NCBI RefSeq assembly: GCF_000812945.1
Contig: NZ_JSYM01000002.1
Coordinates: 62,001-126,000 of the forward strand
Source of the DNA: Flavobacterium sp. AED
Lineage (GTDB): Bacteria > Bacteroidota > Bacteroidia > Flavobacteriales > Flavobacteriaceae
Length of the DNA: 64,000 nucleotides
Direction of reading: 5' to 3'
In this document: piece by piece, positions 52,320 to 59,852 of the stretch
Numbering within the stretch: position 1 is the first letter of the stretch
Layout of the letters: each line of letters opens with the position of its first letter
Notes under the pieces: model-generated
Database searches by the model: none
What the model was told of the DNA's origin: nothing
Seen by the model: only the letters and a program-made list of their open reading frames with translations
Translations under genes and position numbers: made by a program

Positions 52320-53294
52320 TTATCTTCTTCCGCCACCGCCGCCACCAGATGATCTTCCGCCACCACCATAACTGGAACCACTTGAACTAGGACTATAAGA
52401 TCTTGAAGTAGATGAATTAGGGGAGTAGGATCTAGTAGGAGTGCTGCTTTCGCTTCGAGAGTAATTGTTGCTTGTATTTGCTCTTCGGCTTGGATTGTTA
52501 TAAGAATTATTTTGATTCTGAAATTGATTTCTTGTAAAAGTAGGGCTTGTTCTAGTTACAGGATTTGAAGAATTTCTTCCGTAATCTGAATAACTGCCTC
52601 TTCTATTGGTATTGTTTATCTGATTTTGAGAATAATCTCTAGATGTTCTATTGCTGTTTATGATGTTAGAATAAGAGGAACCTCTTCTGCTAGGGTTGTA
52701 AGAATAATTATTATTGTTATAATATCCGGAAGAATATCCGCCACCATAATAAGGATATCCGTAATTTGAGTATCCAAATCCAAACCCATAATAAGGGAAT
52801 CCCCAGCCGAAACTAGAATAGCCATAACTATTATAAGGATAACCGTAACCATAACCATAACCATAATTTGGATAGCTATAACCGTAATTTGAATATCCAT
52901 ATCCATAAGGTGAACCGTACCCATATCCTAATGAAAGACCCCAGTAATTAGGAGATACATTTATAATTGTTTGGTTAGAATTACTTCCCCAGCCACCATA
53001 GCTTTGATTGTTATTTGGAATACTGTCGTTATATGTGTTGTAATTATCGATATCGGTAAAAACATCAACGGGTTGGTCGTTGTCTTGTAGAGAACCGAAA
53101 TAATTTTTATAATAATTATTTTGAGGGCTTTGATTCTCTCTTTCAATCACTCTTTTGCTGTTATTTCCATAAATTCCATCCCCATCATAGTAAGAACTGT
53201 TTTGATAAGAGCCACATGAGGTTAACAGAATGCTCAAAAAACCAACAATATAATAAATTGATGCGTTTTTGAGGGAAAAAGTACTAGTTTTCAT
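52320..53294 (-). CDS. Tyr/Gly/Asn/Ser-rich lipoprotein, function unknown
   Basis: A protein of 324 residues from the ATG at 53294, which gives a proper lipoprotein signal (MKTSTFSLKNASIYYIVGFLSILLTSCGSY, lipobox LTSC). An upstream ATG at 53327 would add 11 residues. The middle (about 130-220) consists of tandem Tyr-Gly-Tyr/Pro-Tyr-Gly motifs, and the C-terminal part (about 225-324) of Ser/Asn/Arg repeats with a Gly-Gly-Arg tail. Almost certainly a low-complexity, flexible surface protein. The repeats make several spurious overlapping frames. 48 bases separate it from the FadL-like gene downstream. Confidence 0.7.
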   Translation of the reverse strand: MKTSTFSLKNASIYYIVGFLSILLTSCGSYQNSSYYDGDGIYGNNSKRVIERENQSPQNNYYKNYFGSLQDNDQPVDVFTDIDNYNTYNDSIPNNNQSYGGWGSNSNQTIINVSPNYWGLSLGYGYGSPYGYGYSNYGYSYPNYGYGYGYGYPYNSYGYSSFGWGFPYYGFGFGYSNYGYPYYGGGYSSGYYNNNNYSYNPSRRGSSYSNIINSNRTSRDYSQNQINNTNRRGSYSDYGRNSSNPVTRTSPTFTRNQFQNQNNSYNNPSRRANTSNNYSRSESSTPTRSYSPNSSTSRSYSPSSSGSSYGGGGRSSGGGGGGRR

Positions 53295-53311
53295 ATCTAT
53301 GGGGTTTTTTA

Positions 53312-53342
53312 TTGTTGGACAATACAAAAATAGTTAGTTTTG
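53312..53342 (+). promoter_or_regulatory. Promoter for proS
   Basis: TTG (53312-53314), 20 bases, then TAGTTTTG (53335-53342), which matches the -7 consensus exactly. A second TTG at 53315 would give 17 bases. The predicted start near 53349 leaves a leader of about 46 bases. Confidence 0.62.
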
Positions 53343-53395
53343 CGGAACTATTTAGTTAAAATTATTAAAACAAAATTTGTGCCAAACTATTCAAT

Positions 53396-54874
53396 ATGAG
53401 TAAGAACTTAACTACAAGATCAGAAGATTATTCAAAATGGTATAACGAGTTGGTTGTAAAAGCCGATTTAGCCGAAAATTCAGGAGTTAGAGGCTGTATG
53501 GTGATTAAACCTTACGGTTATGCAATATGGGAAAAAATGCAAGCTGAGTTGGATCGAATGTTTAAAGAAACGGGTCATCAAAATGCCTATTTTCCTTTAT
53601 TTGTTCCAAAAAGCATGTTTGAAGCAGAAGAAAAAAATGCAGAAGGATTTGCAAAAGAGTGCGCTATTGTAACGCATTATAGATTGAAAAACGATCCGGA
53701 TAAACCAGGTAAGCTTATGGTAGATCCTAATGCGAAACTGGAAGAAGAATTAATCGTTCGTCCAACAAGTGAAGCGATTATTTGGTCTACCTACAAAGGA
53801 TGGGTACAGTCTTATCGAGATTTGCCGTTGTTGATTAACCAATGGGCAAATGTGGTGCGATGGGAAATGAGAACAAGATTGTTTTTACGTACTGCTGAAT
53901 TTTTATGGCAAGAAGGACATACGGCTCATGCTACAAAAGCAGAAGCAGTTGAGGAATCAGAAAAAATGATGCATGTTTATGCTGAGTTTGCCGAGAATTT
54001 TATGGCAATTCCTGTAGTAAAAGGGGTTAAAACTGAAACAGAGCGTTTTGCCGGAGCAGAGGAAACCTATTGTATTGAGGCTTTAATGCAAGATGGAAAA
54101 GCACTGCAGGCAGGAACCTCTCACTTTTTAGGACAAAATTTTGCTAAAGCATTCGATGTTAAGTTTGCTAATGCCGAAGGGAAGCAAGAATACGTTTGGG
54201 GAACTTCATGGGGGGTTTCTACACGATTAATGGGTGCTTTAGTTATGACGCATTCTGATGATCAAGGATTGGTTCTGCCTCCTAATTTGGCGCCAATTCA
54301 AGTGGTTATTGTTCCTATATACAAGACAGACGAGCAACTAGCAGCAATTACGGACGAAGTGGATGTTTTGGTAAAGGCATTTAAGAAATTGAATATTTCT
54401 GTGAAATACGACAATAGAACAACTCAAAAACCAGGGTTTAAATTTGCTGAATGGGAATTAAAAGGAGTTCCTGTTAGAATTGCTGTAGGTCCTAAGGATT
54501 TAGAAAATGGAACTTTTGAAGTGGCGCGAAGAGATACGTTGTCGAAAGAAGTTGTTTCAAAAGATGGAATTGTAACTTATATCACCGATTTATTGACCCA
54601 AATTCAAATTGATTTGTTTGATAAAGCCTTAAATTATCGAAATACTCACATTACTGAAGTAAATAGTTTTGATGAATTTAAGCACGTTTTAGATACTAAA
54701 GGAGGCTTTGTATCAGCTCATTGGGATGGAACTGCAGCAACTGAAGAGAAGATTAAAGACTTAACTAAAGCGACTATTAGATGTATCCCTTTGGATAGAG
54801 TAGAAGAGTCGGGAAGCTGTGTTTTTACTGGGGGTGAGTCTGTAGGAAGAGTGTTGTTTGCGAAGGCATATTAA
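53396..54874 (+). CDS. proS: Prolyl-tRNA synthetase, archaeal/eukaryal type
   Basis: A 492-residue cytoplasmic class II synthetase. Motif 2 ([24 protein letters not shown], about 160-183) and motif 3 ([25 protein letters not shown], split in parts, about 263-287) are present, as is the anticodon-binding region and a C-terminal zinc-type domain ending in FAKAY. The length without the bacterial editing insertion is that of the archaeal/eukaryal form (ProS type 3), found across Bacteroidetes. It charges tRNA-Pro. It stands alone, with the tRNA-Glu genes downstream in the same direction. Confidence 0.95.
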   Translation: MSKNLTTRSEDYSKWYNELVVKADLAENSGVRGCMVIKPYGYAIWEKMQAELDRMFKETGHQNAYFPLFVPKSMFEAEEKNAEGFAKECAIVTHYRLKNDPDKPGKLMVDPNAKLEEELIVRPTSEAIIWSTYKGWVQSYRDLPLLINQWANVVRWEMRTRLFLRTAEFLWQEGHTAHATKAEAVEESEKMMHVYAEFAENFMAIPVVKGVKTETERFAGAEETYCIEALMQDGKALQAGTSHFLGQNFAKAFDVKFANAEGKQEYVWGTSWGVSTRLMGALVMTHSDDQGLVLPPNLAPIQVVIVPIYKTDEQLAAITDEVDVLVKAFKKLNISVKYDNRTTQKPGFKFAEWELKGVPVRIAVGPKDLENGTFEVARRDTLSKEVVSKDGIVTYITDLLTQIQIDLFDKALNYRNTHITEVNSFDEFKHVLDTKGGFVSAHWDGTAATEEKIKDLTKATIRCIPLDRVEESGSCVFTGGESVGRVLFAKAY

Positions 54875-54902
54875 AAAAAAATAATTTTTTTTGCATCTAC
54901 TA

Positions 54903-54932
54903 TTGTACGTTTCAAAAATAGTTGTATTTTTG
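54903..54932 (+). promoter_or_regulatory. Promoter for the tRNA-Glu cluster
   Basis: TTG (54903-54905), exactly 19 bases, then TATTTTTG (54925-54932). This is an ideal match to the Bacteroidetes consensus. It places the start of transcription at about 54939, 14 bases before the first tRNA. Confidence 0.75.
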
Positions 54933-54952
54933 CATCCGCATTAGAGAAGCAG

Positions 54953-55024
54953 GGCCCGTTCGTCTATCGGTTAGGACGCATGGTTTTCATCCATGTAAGA
55001 GCGGTTCGATTCCGCTACGGGCTA
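54953..55024 (+). tRNA. tRNA-Glu (TTC), copy 1
   Basis: A 72-base cloverleaf without encoded CCA. Acceptor arms GGCCCGT and ACGGGCT, discriminator A. The anticodon stem CATGG/CCATG holds loop TTTTCAT, with anticodon TTC (Glu). T-arm GCGG-TTCGATT-CCGC. The first pair of the acceptor is G-T. Copy 2 is identical over the same 72 bases. Confidence 0.93.
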
Positions 55025-55071
55025 CTATTTTTTTTGCATGTTAAAGTTTTCCTGAACTTAGAAGGAAAAAT

Positions 55072-55143
55072 GGCCCGTTCGTCTATCGGTTAGGACGCAT
55101 GGTTTTCATCCATGTAAGAGCGGTTCGATTCCGCTACGGGCTA
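55072..55143 (+). tRNA. tRNA-Glu (TTC), copy 2
   Basis: A 72-base gene identical to the first copy in every base checked (acceptor GGCCCGT, loop TTTTCAT, T-arm). It lies 47 bases after copy 1 and is presumably transcribed with it from the promoter at 54903. Confidence 0.93.
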
Positions 55144-55181
55144 CAATTTCAATTTAGATTGATAAAAACTTAGGAGGATAA

Positions 55182-55253
55182 GGTCCGTTCGTCTAGGGGT
55201 TAGGACGCCAAGATTTCGTCTTGGTAACAGGGGTTCGATTCCCTTACGGACTA
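55182..55253 (+). tRNA. tRNA-Glu (TTC), diverged third copy
   Basis: Also 72 bases with acceptor arms GGTCCGT and ACGGACT and discriminator A. The anticodon stem is CCAAG/CTTGG with loop ATTTCGT, again anticodon TTC (Glu). The T-stem is AGGGG/CCCTT. It differs from copies 1 and 2 in all three stems while keeping their length and D-arm region (GTTCGTCTA). It lies 38 bases after copy 2 and 33 before rpsT. Confidence 0.92.
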
Positions 55254-55286
55254 CAAAAAAATAGTAAAAGATAAAAAAGCAATAAA

Positions 55287-55538
55287 ATGGCAAATCATAA
55301 ATCAGCTCTAAAAAGAATTAGAAGTAACGAAAAGAGAAGAGTATTAAACAGATACCAACACAAAACTACTCGTAATGCAATTAAAGCATTAAGAATAGCT
55401 ACTGATAAAGTAGATGCTACATCTAAATTATCAAGTGTAATTTCTATGATTGATAAATTAGCTAAGAAAAACATTATCCATGATAATAAAGCTTCTAATT
55501 TAAAGTCTAAATTAACAAAACATGTTGCTAAATTGTAA
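55287..55538 (+). CDS. rpsT: 30S ribosomal protein S20
   Basis: An 83-residue, strongly basic protein. The start MANHKSALKRIRSNEKRR and the end SKLTKHVAKL are as in the S20 family, which is about 83-90 residues long. It binds 16S rRNA early in 30S assembly. It follows the tRNA-Glu genes by 33 bases and may be read from the same promoter. The terminator at 55562 follows. Confidence 0.97.
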   Translation: MANHKSALKRIRSNEKRRVLNRYQHKTTRNAIKALRIATDKVDATSKLSSVISMIDKLAKKNIIHDNKASNLKSKLTKHVAKL

Positions 55539-55561
55539 TTAGTGCAATTTTAAATATATAC

Positions 55562-55594
55562 AAAAAAGCTCTCAATTTATTGAGAGCTTTTTTT
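55562..55594 (+). terminator. Terminator after rpsT
   Basis: AAAGCTCTCAA and TTGAGAGCTTT pair perfectly around TTTA, followed by a T run. It lies 24 bases after the rpsT stop. An A run on the left side lets it also act for the minus strand response-regulator gene. Confidence 0.9.
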
Positions 55595-55610
55595 ATGCTT
55601 ATAATTTTTG

Positions 55611-56018
55611 TTATATTTTGTTTTTTAAGTATTCAAGCATTGATAGGGTTATAGGCTTTGATAAAAAATCGATGACCATAGGGTATGATTTTGCTTTTTC
55701 TAAGTCTTCAGGGTCTATTGTAGAAGAAAGAACAACTACTTTTATAGAGCTGAACTCAGAGTAATCGATGGTGTTGAAAATGTCTAAAAATTCCCATCCT
55801 CCCATCACTGGCATATTTAAATCTAAAAAAATTAATTCTGGATGTTTTTTTAATTTGCTTTCAGTATTTGTGTATTTTATTTTATTAAAGTAGAGAAGGG
55901 CTTCTTCTCCATTTTGAGCAGTGATTATTTCATTAGAAAAGGATGCTTTTATGATTACTTTTTTGCATAACATAAGTGTTATGGGGTCGTCGTCAACGCA
56001 TAGAATTTGGTCCAGCAT
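55611..56018 (-). CDS. Single-domain response regulator (receiver only)
   Basis: A 135-residue cytoplasmic CheY-like protein. Acid pocket D9-D10, phospho-acceptor D66 (FLDLNMP), and the switch and lysine regions VVLSST and SKPI are present. It has no DNA-binding output domain, so it acts by protein-protein contact or as a phosphate relay. Its start overlaps the kinase stop (TAATG), so the pair is translated together and is the likely partner of that kinase. Confidence 0.92.
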   Translation of the reverse strand: MLDQILCVDDDPITLMLCKKVIIKASFSNEIITAQNGEEALLYFNKIKYTNTESKLKKHPELIFLDLNMPVMGGWEFLDIFNTIDYSEFSSIKVVVLSSTIDPEDLEKAKSYPMVIDFLSKPITLSMLEYLKNKI

Positions 56019-57733
56019 TATTGTTTGTTTTTGAATGTTAATGTGAATGTAGTTCCTTTGTTTACTTCGCTTTCAATGCTAATAGTTCCTCCCATTGTTT
56101 CGACTTGGGATTTTACCAGATATAATCCCAGTCCTTTGCTGTCAGGGTAATTATGGAATCTTTGATATAGTCCAAAAACTTTATCACGATTTCTTTCTAA
56201 ATCAATTCCTATTCCATTGTCTTTGAATATTAAATAAACGGTGTCGTCAACTTCATTAGCATTAATTGTTATTTTTAGTTTTCTATTTTCAGATTTGTAT
56301 TTTATAGCATTTGTTAATAGGTTTAACATAATGCTTTCTATATAGGCTTTGTTTGTATTTAATACAGAAACTTTTTCAAAATTAAGTTTAATTATGGGCT
56401 TGTACAATTCAATTTGGAAACTTAATTGATTAAAGACATTTTCAAAAATTTCTTTTAGCAGTACCGCTTCTTTTTGAATAGAAGGATTGTCTTTAATAAT
56501 GATTACTTTTACTAAGTCGTTTATGGTGTCATTTAATAAATGGGTAGACTTATTAAAGCCGTTTAAAATCTCTTTTAATTCTTGATTTTCAATTGGGATG
56601 TCTTCAATTAAATTTAAGAGACCGGTTAGGTTAGATAAGGGGGCTCTAAGATTATGAGAAGTGATGTATGAGAATTGCTTTAAGTCTTTATTGTTTTGTG
56701 TTAATTCTCGAATAAGTTGTTCTTTTTCTTTTTCTTGCTTTTTTTCTGTAGTAACATCTCTTTGTATCGAGATCCAATGTGATAGTTCGTTTTCGGAGTT
56801 ATATATAGGAATCATTGAAAAGCGAACCCAATACTCCTCTTTGTTTTTTTTGTAACTTATGGTTTCAATTAAGCATTCTTCTTTGTTCTTTAAAGCGGTA
56901 ATGAGCTTTTTGTATTCTTGTTTGTCTGAGTTTGGACCTTTAAAGAGATTTAGGGTTTTTCCAATAATTTCATCGGGTTTATATCCGGACATTATGGAGA
57001 AAGCAGGATTAACATAAATTATTTTGGGTAGTGCGTTGTCATTAGAATTAGCTTCGGTAATAATTATCGAATCTTTGGATTGGGTAATTACAGTTTCTAG
57101 TAATTTAAGTCTTTGTTCTTCTTCTTTTTGTTTTGTAATATCTTGTATGGCACCAATCATTCTTATGGCTTTCCCATCTTCGTCTTTAAGAAGAAATCCT
57201 CTGTCAAGCACATATTTATAAGAATTGTCAGCACATCTAAATCGATACTGATCTTGCCATTTTTCTGTTTTTTGTTCAATAAACGAGTATAGTTTTATTG
57301 ACATTTTTATACTGTCTTCAGGGTGAATTTTGTCAAACCACCATGTTGAGCTATCGCCTACTTGATCTTCTGTGTAGCCAAAAACACTTTCAATGCCTTT
57401 ATTCCAAGATAAATTATCTTCTTGTATTTTCCAATCCCAAATTGTATCACTTGTTGCTTTTGCTACAATGTCGTATTTTTCATTCGATTCTTTAATTTCA
57501 TCATTTGTATTCTTTAATTTTTCAAAAATTGCAATATTTCTATTGTCATTTTTTGATAAAATATATTTGTAAGCTATGCCTGTCAAAGAAATAAATAATA
57601 AATCTTTTATGAAATTATAATACTGATAGTTAGTGTCGTGAGTGTATTTTTGCAATAATTTATGACAGATGATTGCCATAAATATGGATATAAGTATATA
57701 GGTTAGAGTTATTTGATTGGTTTTGTTTTTCAT
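56018..57733 (-). CDS. PAS-domain sensor histidine kinase
   Basis: A 571-residue membrane protein. Two membrane segments near the N-terminus (about 8-26 and 42-60). PAS domains at about 84-200 and 210-330, each followed by the PAC-type motif (IGAIQDITKQKEEE, ISIQRDVTTEKKQEKE). The phospho-accepting histidine is H360 (SHNLRAPLSNLTG), followed by a HATPase domain at about 455-571 with GIGIDLERNRDKVFGLYQRF and GLGLYLVKSQVETMGG. The coil between PAS2 and the H-box is strongly charged. It autophosphorylates in response to an unknown cue bound by a PAS domain. Confidence 0.93.
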   Translation of the reverse strand: MKNKTNQITLTYILISIFMAIICHKLLQKYTHDTNYQYYNFIKDLLFISLTGIAYKYILSKNDNRNIAIFEKLKNTNDEIKESNEKYDIVAKATSDTIWDWKIQEDNLSWNKGIESVFGYTEDQVGDSSTWWFDKIHPEDSIKMSIKLYSFIEQKTEKWQDQYRFRCADNSYKYVLDRGFLLKDEDGKAIRMIGAIQDITKQKEEEQRLKLLETVITQSKDSIIITEANSNDNALPKIIYVNPAFSIMSGYKPDEIIGKTLNLFKGPNSDKQEYKKLITALKNKEECLIETISYKKNKEEYWVRFSMIPIYNSENELSHWISIQRDVTTEKKQEKEKEQLIRELTQNNKDLKQFSYITSHNLRAPLSNLTGLLNLIEDIPIENQELKEILNGFNKSTHLLNDTINDLVKVIIIKDNPSIQKEAVLLKEIFENVFNQLSFQIELYKPIIKLNFEKVSVLNTNKAYIESIMLNLLTNAIKYKSENRKLKITINANEVDDTVYLIFKDNGIGIDLERNRDKVFGLYQRFHNYPDSKGLGLYLVKSQVETMGGTISIESEVNKGTTFTLTFKNKQ

Positions 57734-57875
57734 TACTCAAATATAATTAAATAATGCTAAATTACTAAGTTCATTCAAAACTTATTTTACGAGTTTAAAT
57801 TGTTGTTTTTCTAGCTCTAAAAGGTTAACAATATGTAAACTATTGCATAAATATTTTTTATATCAAAATAAAGTG

Positions 57876-57883
57876 TACCTTTG
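57876..57883 (+). promoter_or_regulatory. Candidate -7 element for typA
   Basis: TACCTTTG matches the -7 consensus. The -33 position at 19 bases reads TTT. The predicted start near 57890 leaves a very short leader before the ATG at 57903. Confidence 0.48.
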
Positions 57884-57902
57884 CACCCATTAAAAATCAC
57901 AG

Positions 57903-59699
57903 ATGGAATCTATTAGAAACATTGCAATTATTGCCCACGTCGATCACGGTAAAACAACTTTGGTTGATAAAATTATGTATCACTGTCAGTTATTTCGTGA
58001 CAACGAAAACACAGGTGACTTAATCCTTGATAACAACGACTTAGAGCGTGAAAGAGGTATTACCATTACTTCAAAGAATGTTTCTGTAGTTTACAAAGGA
58101 ACAAAAATCAACATTATTGATACTCCTGGTCACGCCGATTTCGGTGGTGAAGTTGAGCGTGTATTGAATATGGCGGATGGAGTTTGTTTACTAGTAGATG
58201 CTTTTGAAGGGCCAATGCCACAAACACGTTTTGTATTACAAAAAGCTATTGACTTAGGATTAAAACCTTGTGTTGTAATCAATAAAGTAGATAAAGAAAA
58301 TTGTACTCCAGAAGAAGTTCATGAAAAAGTTTTCGACTTAATGTTCGAATTAGGTGCTGAAGAATGGCAATTGGATTTTCCAACTGTTTATGGTTCTGCT
58401 AAAAATAACTGGATGTCTGACCATTGGGAAAACGTAACTGATAATGTGGAAGCATTGTTGGATATGGTTATTGAAAATGTACCAGCTCCTAAAGTTTCTG
58501 AAGGAACTCCACAAATGTTGATTACTTCATTAGACTTTTCTGCATTTACAGGTCGTATCGCCATTGGTCGTCTTGAAAGAGGTGTATTGAAAGAAGGTAT
58601 GCCAATATCTTTAGTAAAAAGAGATGGTACTATTTTTAAATCACGTATCAAAGAATTACACACTTTTGAAGGACTTGGTCGTAAGAAAGTTCAAGAAGTA
58701 ATTGCTGGAGATATTTGTGCAATTATTGGTGTTGAAGGATTTGAAATTGGAGATACTATCGCTGATTTTGAAAACCCGGAAGCTTTAAAAACAATTGACA
58801 TTGACGAGCCTACTATGAGTATGTTGTTTACAATTAATGACTCTCCTTTCTTTGGTAAAGAGGGTAAATTGGTAACTTCTCGTCATATTAGAGAACGTTT
58901 GACAAAAGAACTAGAGAAAAACTTAGCAATGAAATTGGGTGAAACTGATTCAGCTGATAAGTTCATGGTTTTTGGTCGTGGAGTACTTCACTTATCTGTT
59001 CTTATTGAAACAATGAGAAGAGAAGGGTATGAGTTGCAAATCGGTCAACCACAAGTTATCATTAAAGAAATTGATGGTAAAAAATGTGAGCCTATTGAAG
59101 AATTGACAATCGACTTACCAGAAACTCTTTCTGGAAGAGCGGTAGAGTTTGTTACTTTACGTAAAGGAGAAATGTTGAGTATGGACGCTAAAGGGGAACG
59201 TATGATTGTAAAATTTAATATTCCATCACGTGGAATTATTGGATTGCGTAACCAATTGCTTACTGCTACTGCTGGTGAGGCTATTATGGCACACCGTTTT
59301 ATAGGATATGAGCCTTACAAAGGAGAAATTTCTGGTCGTAACAAAGGTTCATTGATTTCAATGGAAAAAGGAAAAGCGATTCCTTATTCTATCGATAAAT
59401 TGCAAGATCGTGGTAGATTCTTCGTTAATCCTAATGATGAAATTTACGAAGGTCAAGTAATTGGAGAAAACTCTCGTAGCGATGATATGTGTGTAAACGT
59501 TACTAAAGAGAAAAAACAATCAAACGTTCGTTCATCTGGAAATGATGATAAAGCTAGAATTATTCCTCCAGTTATTTTCTCATTAGAAGAAGCTTTAGAG
59601 TACATTCAGAAAGATGAATATGTTGAGGTAACTCCAAAAAATATCCGTTTAAGAAAAATATATTTGACAGAAACAGATAGAAAAAGATTTAAATTCTAA
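57903..59699 (+). CDS. typA: Ribosome-associated GTPase TypA/BipA
   Basis: A 598-residue cytoplasmic translational GTPase. G1 AHVDHGKTT (about 11-19), G3 [11 protein letters not shown] (about 76-86) and G4 NKVD (about 130-133) are intact. Further domains follow EF-G order (II, III, V), and the C-terminal TypA-specific domain includes [24 protein letters not shown] (split in parts, about 441-464). It binds the ribosome and helps assembly and stress growth. Length and motif order are normal for the family. Followed by the terminator at 59718. Confidence 0.96.
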   Translation: MESIRNIAIIAHVDHGKTTLVDKIMYHCQLFRDNENTGDLILDNNDLERERGITITSKNVSVVYKGTKINIIDTPGHADFGGEVERVLNMADGVCLLVDAFEGPMPQTRFVLQKAIDLGLKPCVVINKVDKENCTPEEVHEKVFDLMFELGAEEWQLDFPTVYGSAKNNWMSDHWENVTDNVEALLDMVIENVPAPKVSEGTPQMLITSLDFSAFTGRIAIGRLERGVLKEGMPISLVKRDGTIFKSRIKELHTFEGLGRKKVQEVIAGDICAIIGVEGFEIGDTIADFENPEALKTIDIDEPTMSMLFTINDSPFFGKEGKLVTSRHIRERLTKELEKNLAMKLGETDSADKFMVFGRGVLHLSVLIETMRREGYELQIGQPQVIIKEIDGKKCEPIEELTIDLPETLSGRAVEFVTLRKGEMLSMDAKGERMIVKFNIPSRGIIGLRNQLLTATAGEAIMAHRFIGYEPYKGEISGRNKGSLISMEKGKAIPYSIDKLQDRGRFFVNPNDEIYEGQVIGENSRSDDMCVNVTKEKKQSNVRSSGNDDKARIIPPVIFSLEEALEYIQKDEYVEVTPKNIRLRKIYLTETDRKRFKF

Positions 59700-59717
59700 T
59701 TTTTATTTTTTTAAATA

Positions 59718-59752
59718 TAAAAGCCATTCGTTTATTCGAATGGCTTTTTTTA
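59718..59752. terminator. Terminator after typA
   Basis: AAAGCCATTCG and CGAATGGCTTT pair around TTTATT and are followed by six T. The A run on the left side also suits the minus-strand gene that ends at 59853. Confidence 0.88.
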
Positions 59753-59852
59753 TGGTTTTGTTTTTGCCACAGTGACTTTTTTGTACTCATAAAAATGTAC
59801 TAATAAATTCTTAAACTTATAGATTGCAAATATCTGGATTGTATAATAGTTC

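Noticed and set aside
52658..53146. Minus-strand frames overlapping the Tyr/Gly-rich gene
   Set aside because: They arise from the repetitive coding sequence; the frame with a lipoprotein signal is the real one.
54953..55253. CRISPR-like repeat array from the regularly spaced similar blocks
   Set aside because: The blocks fold as full tRNA cloverleaves with anticodon TTC.
57738..57745. TATATTTG as promoter of the kinase gene
   Set aside because: No TTG at a suitable distance and the start of transcription would fall at the start codon, so support is too weak.
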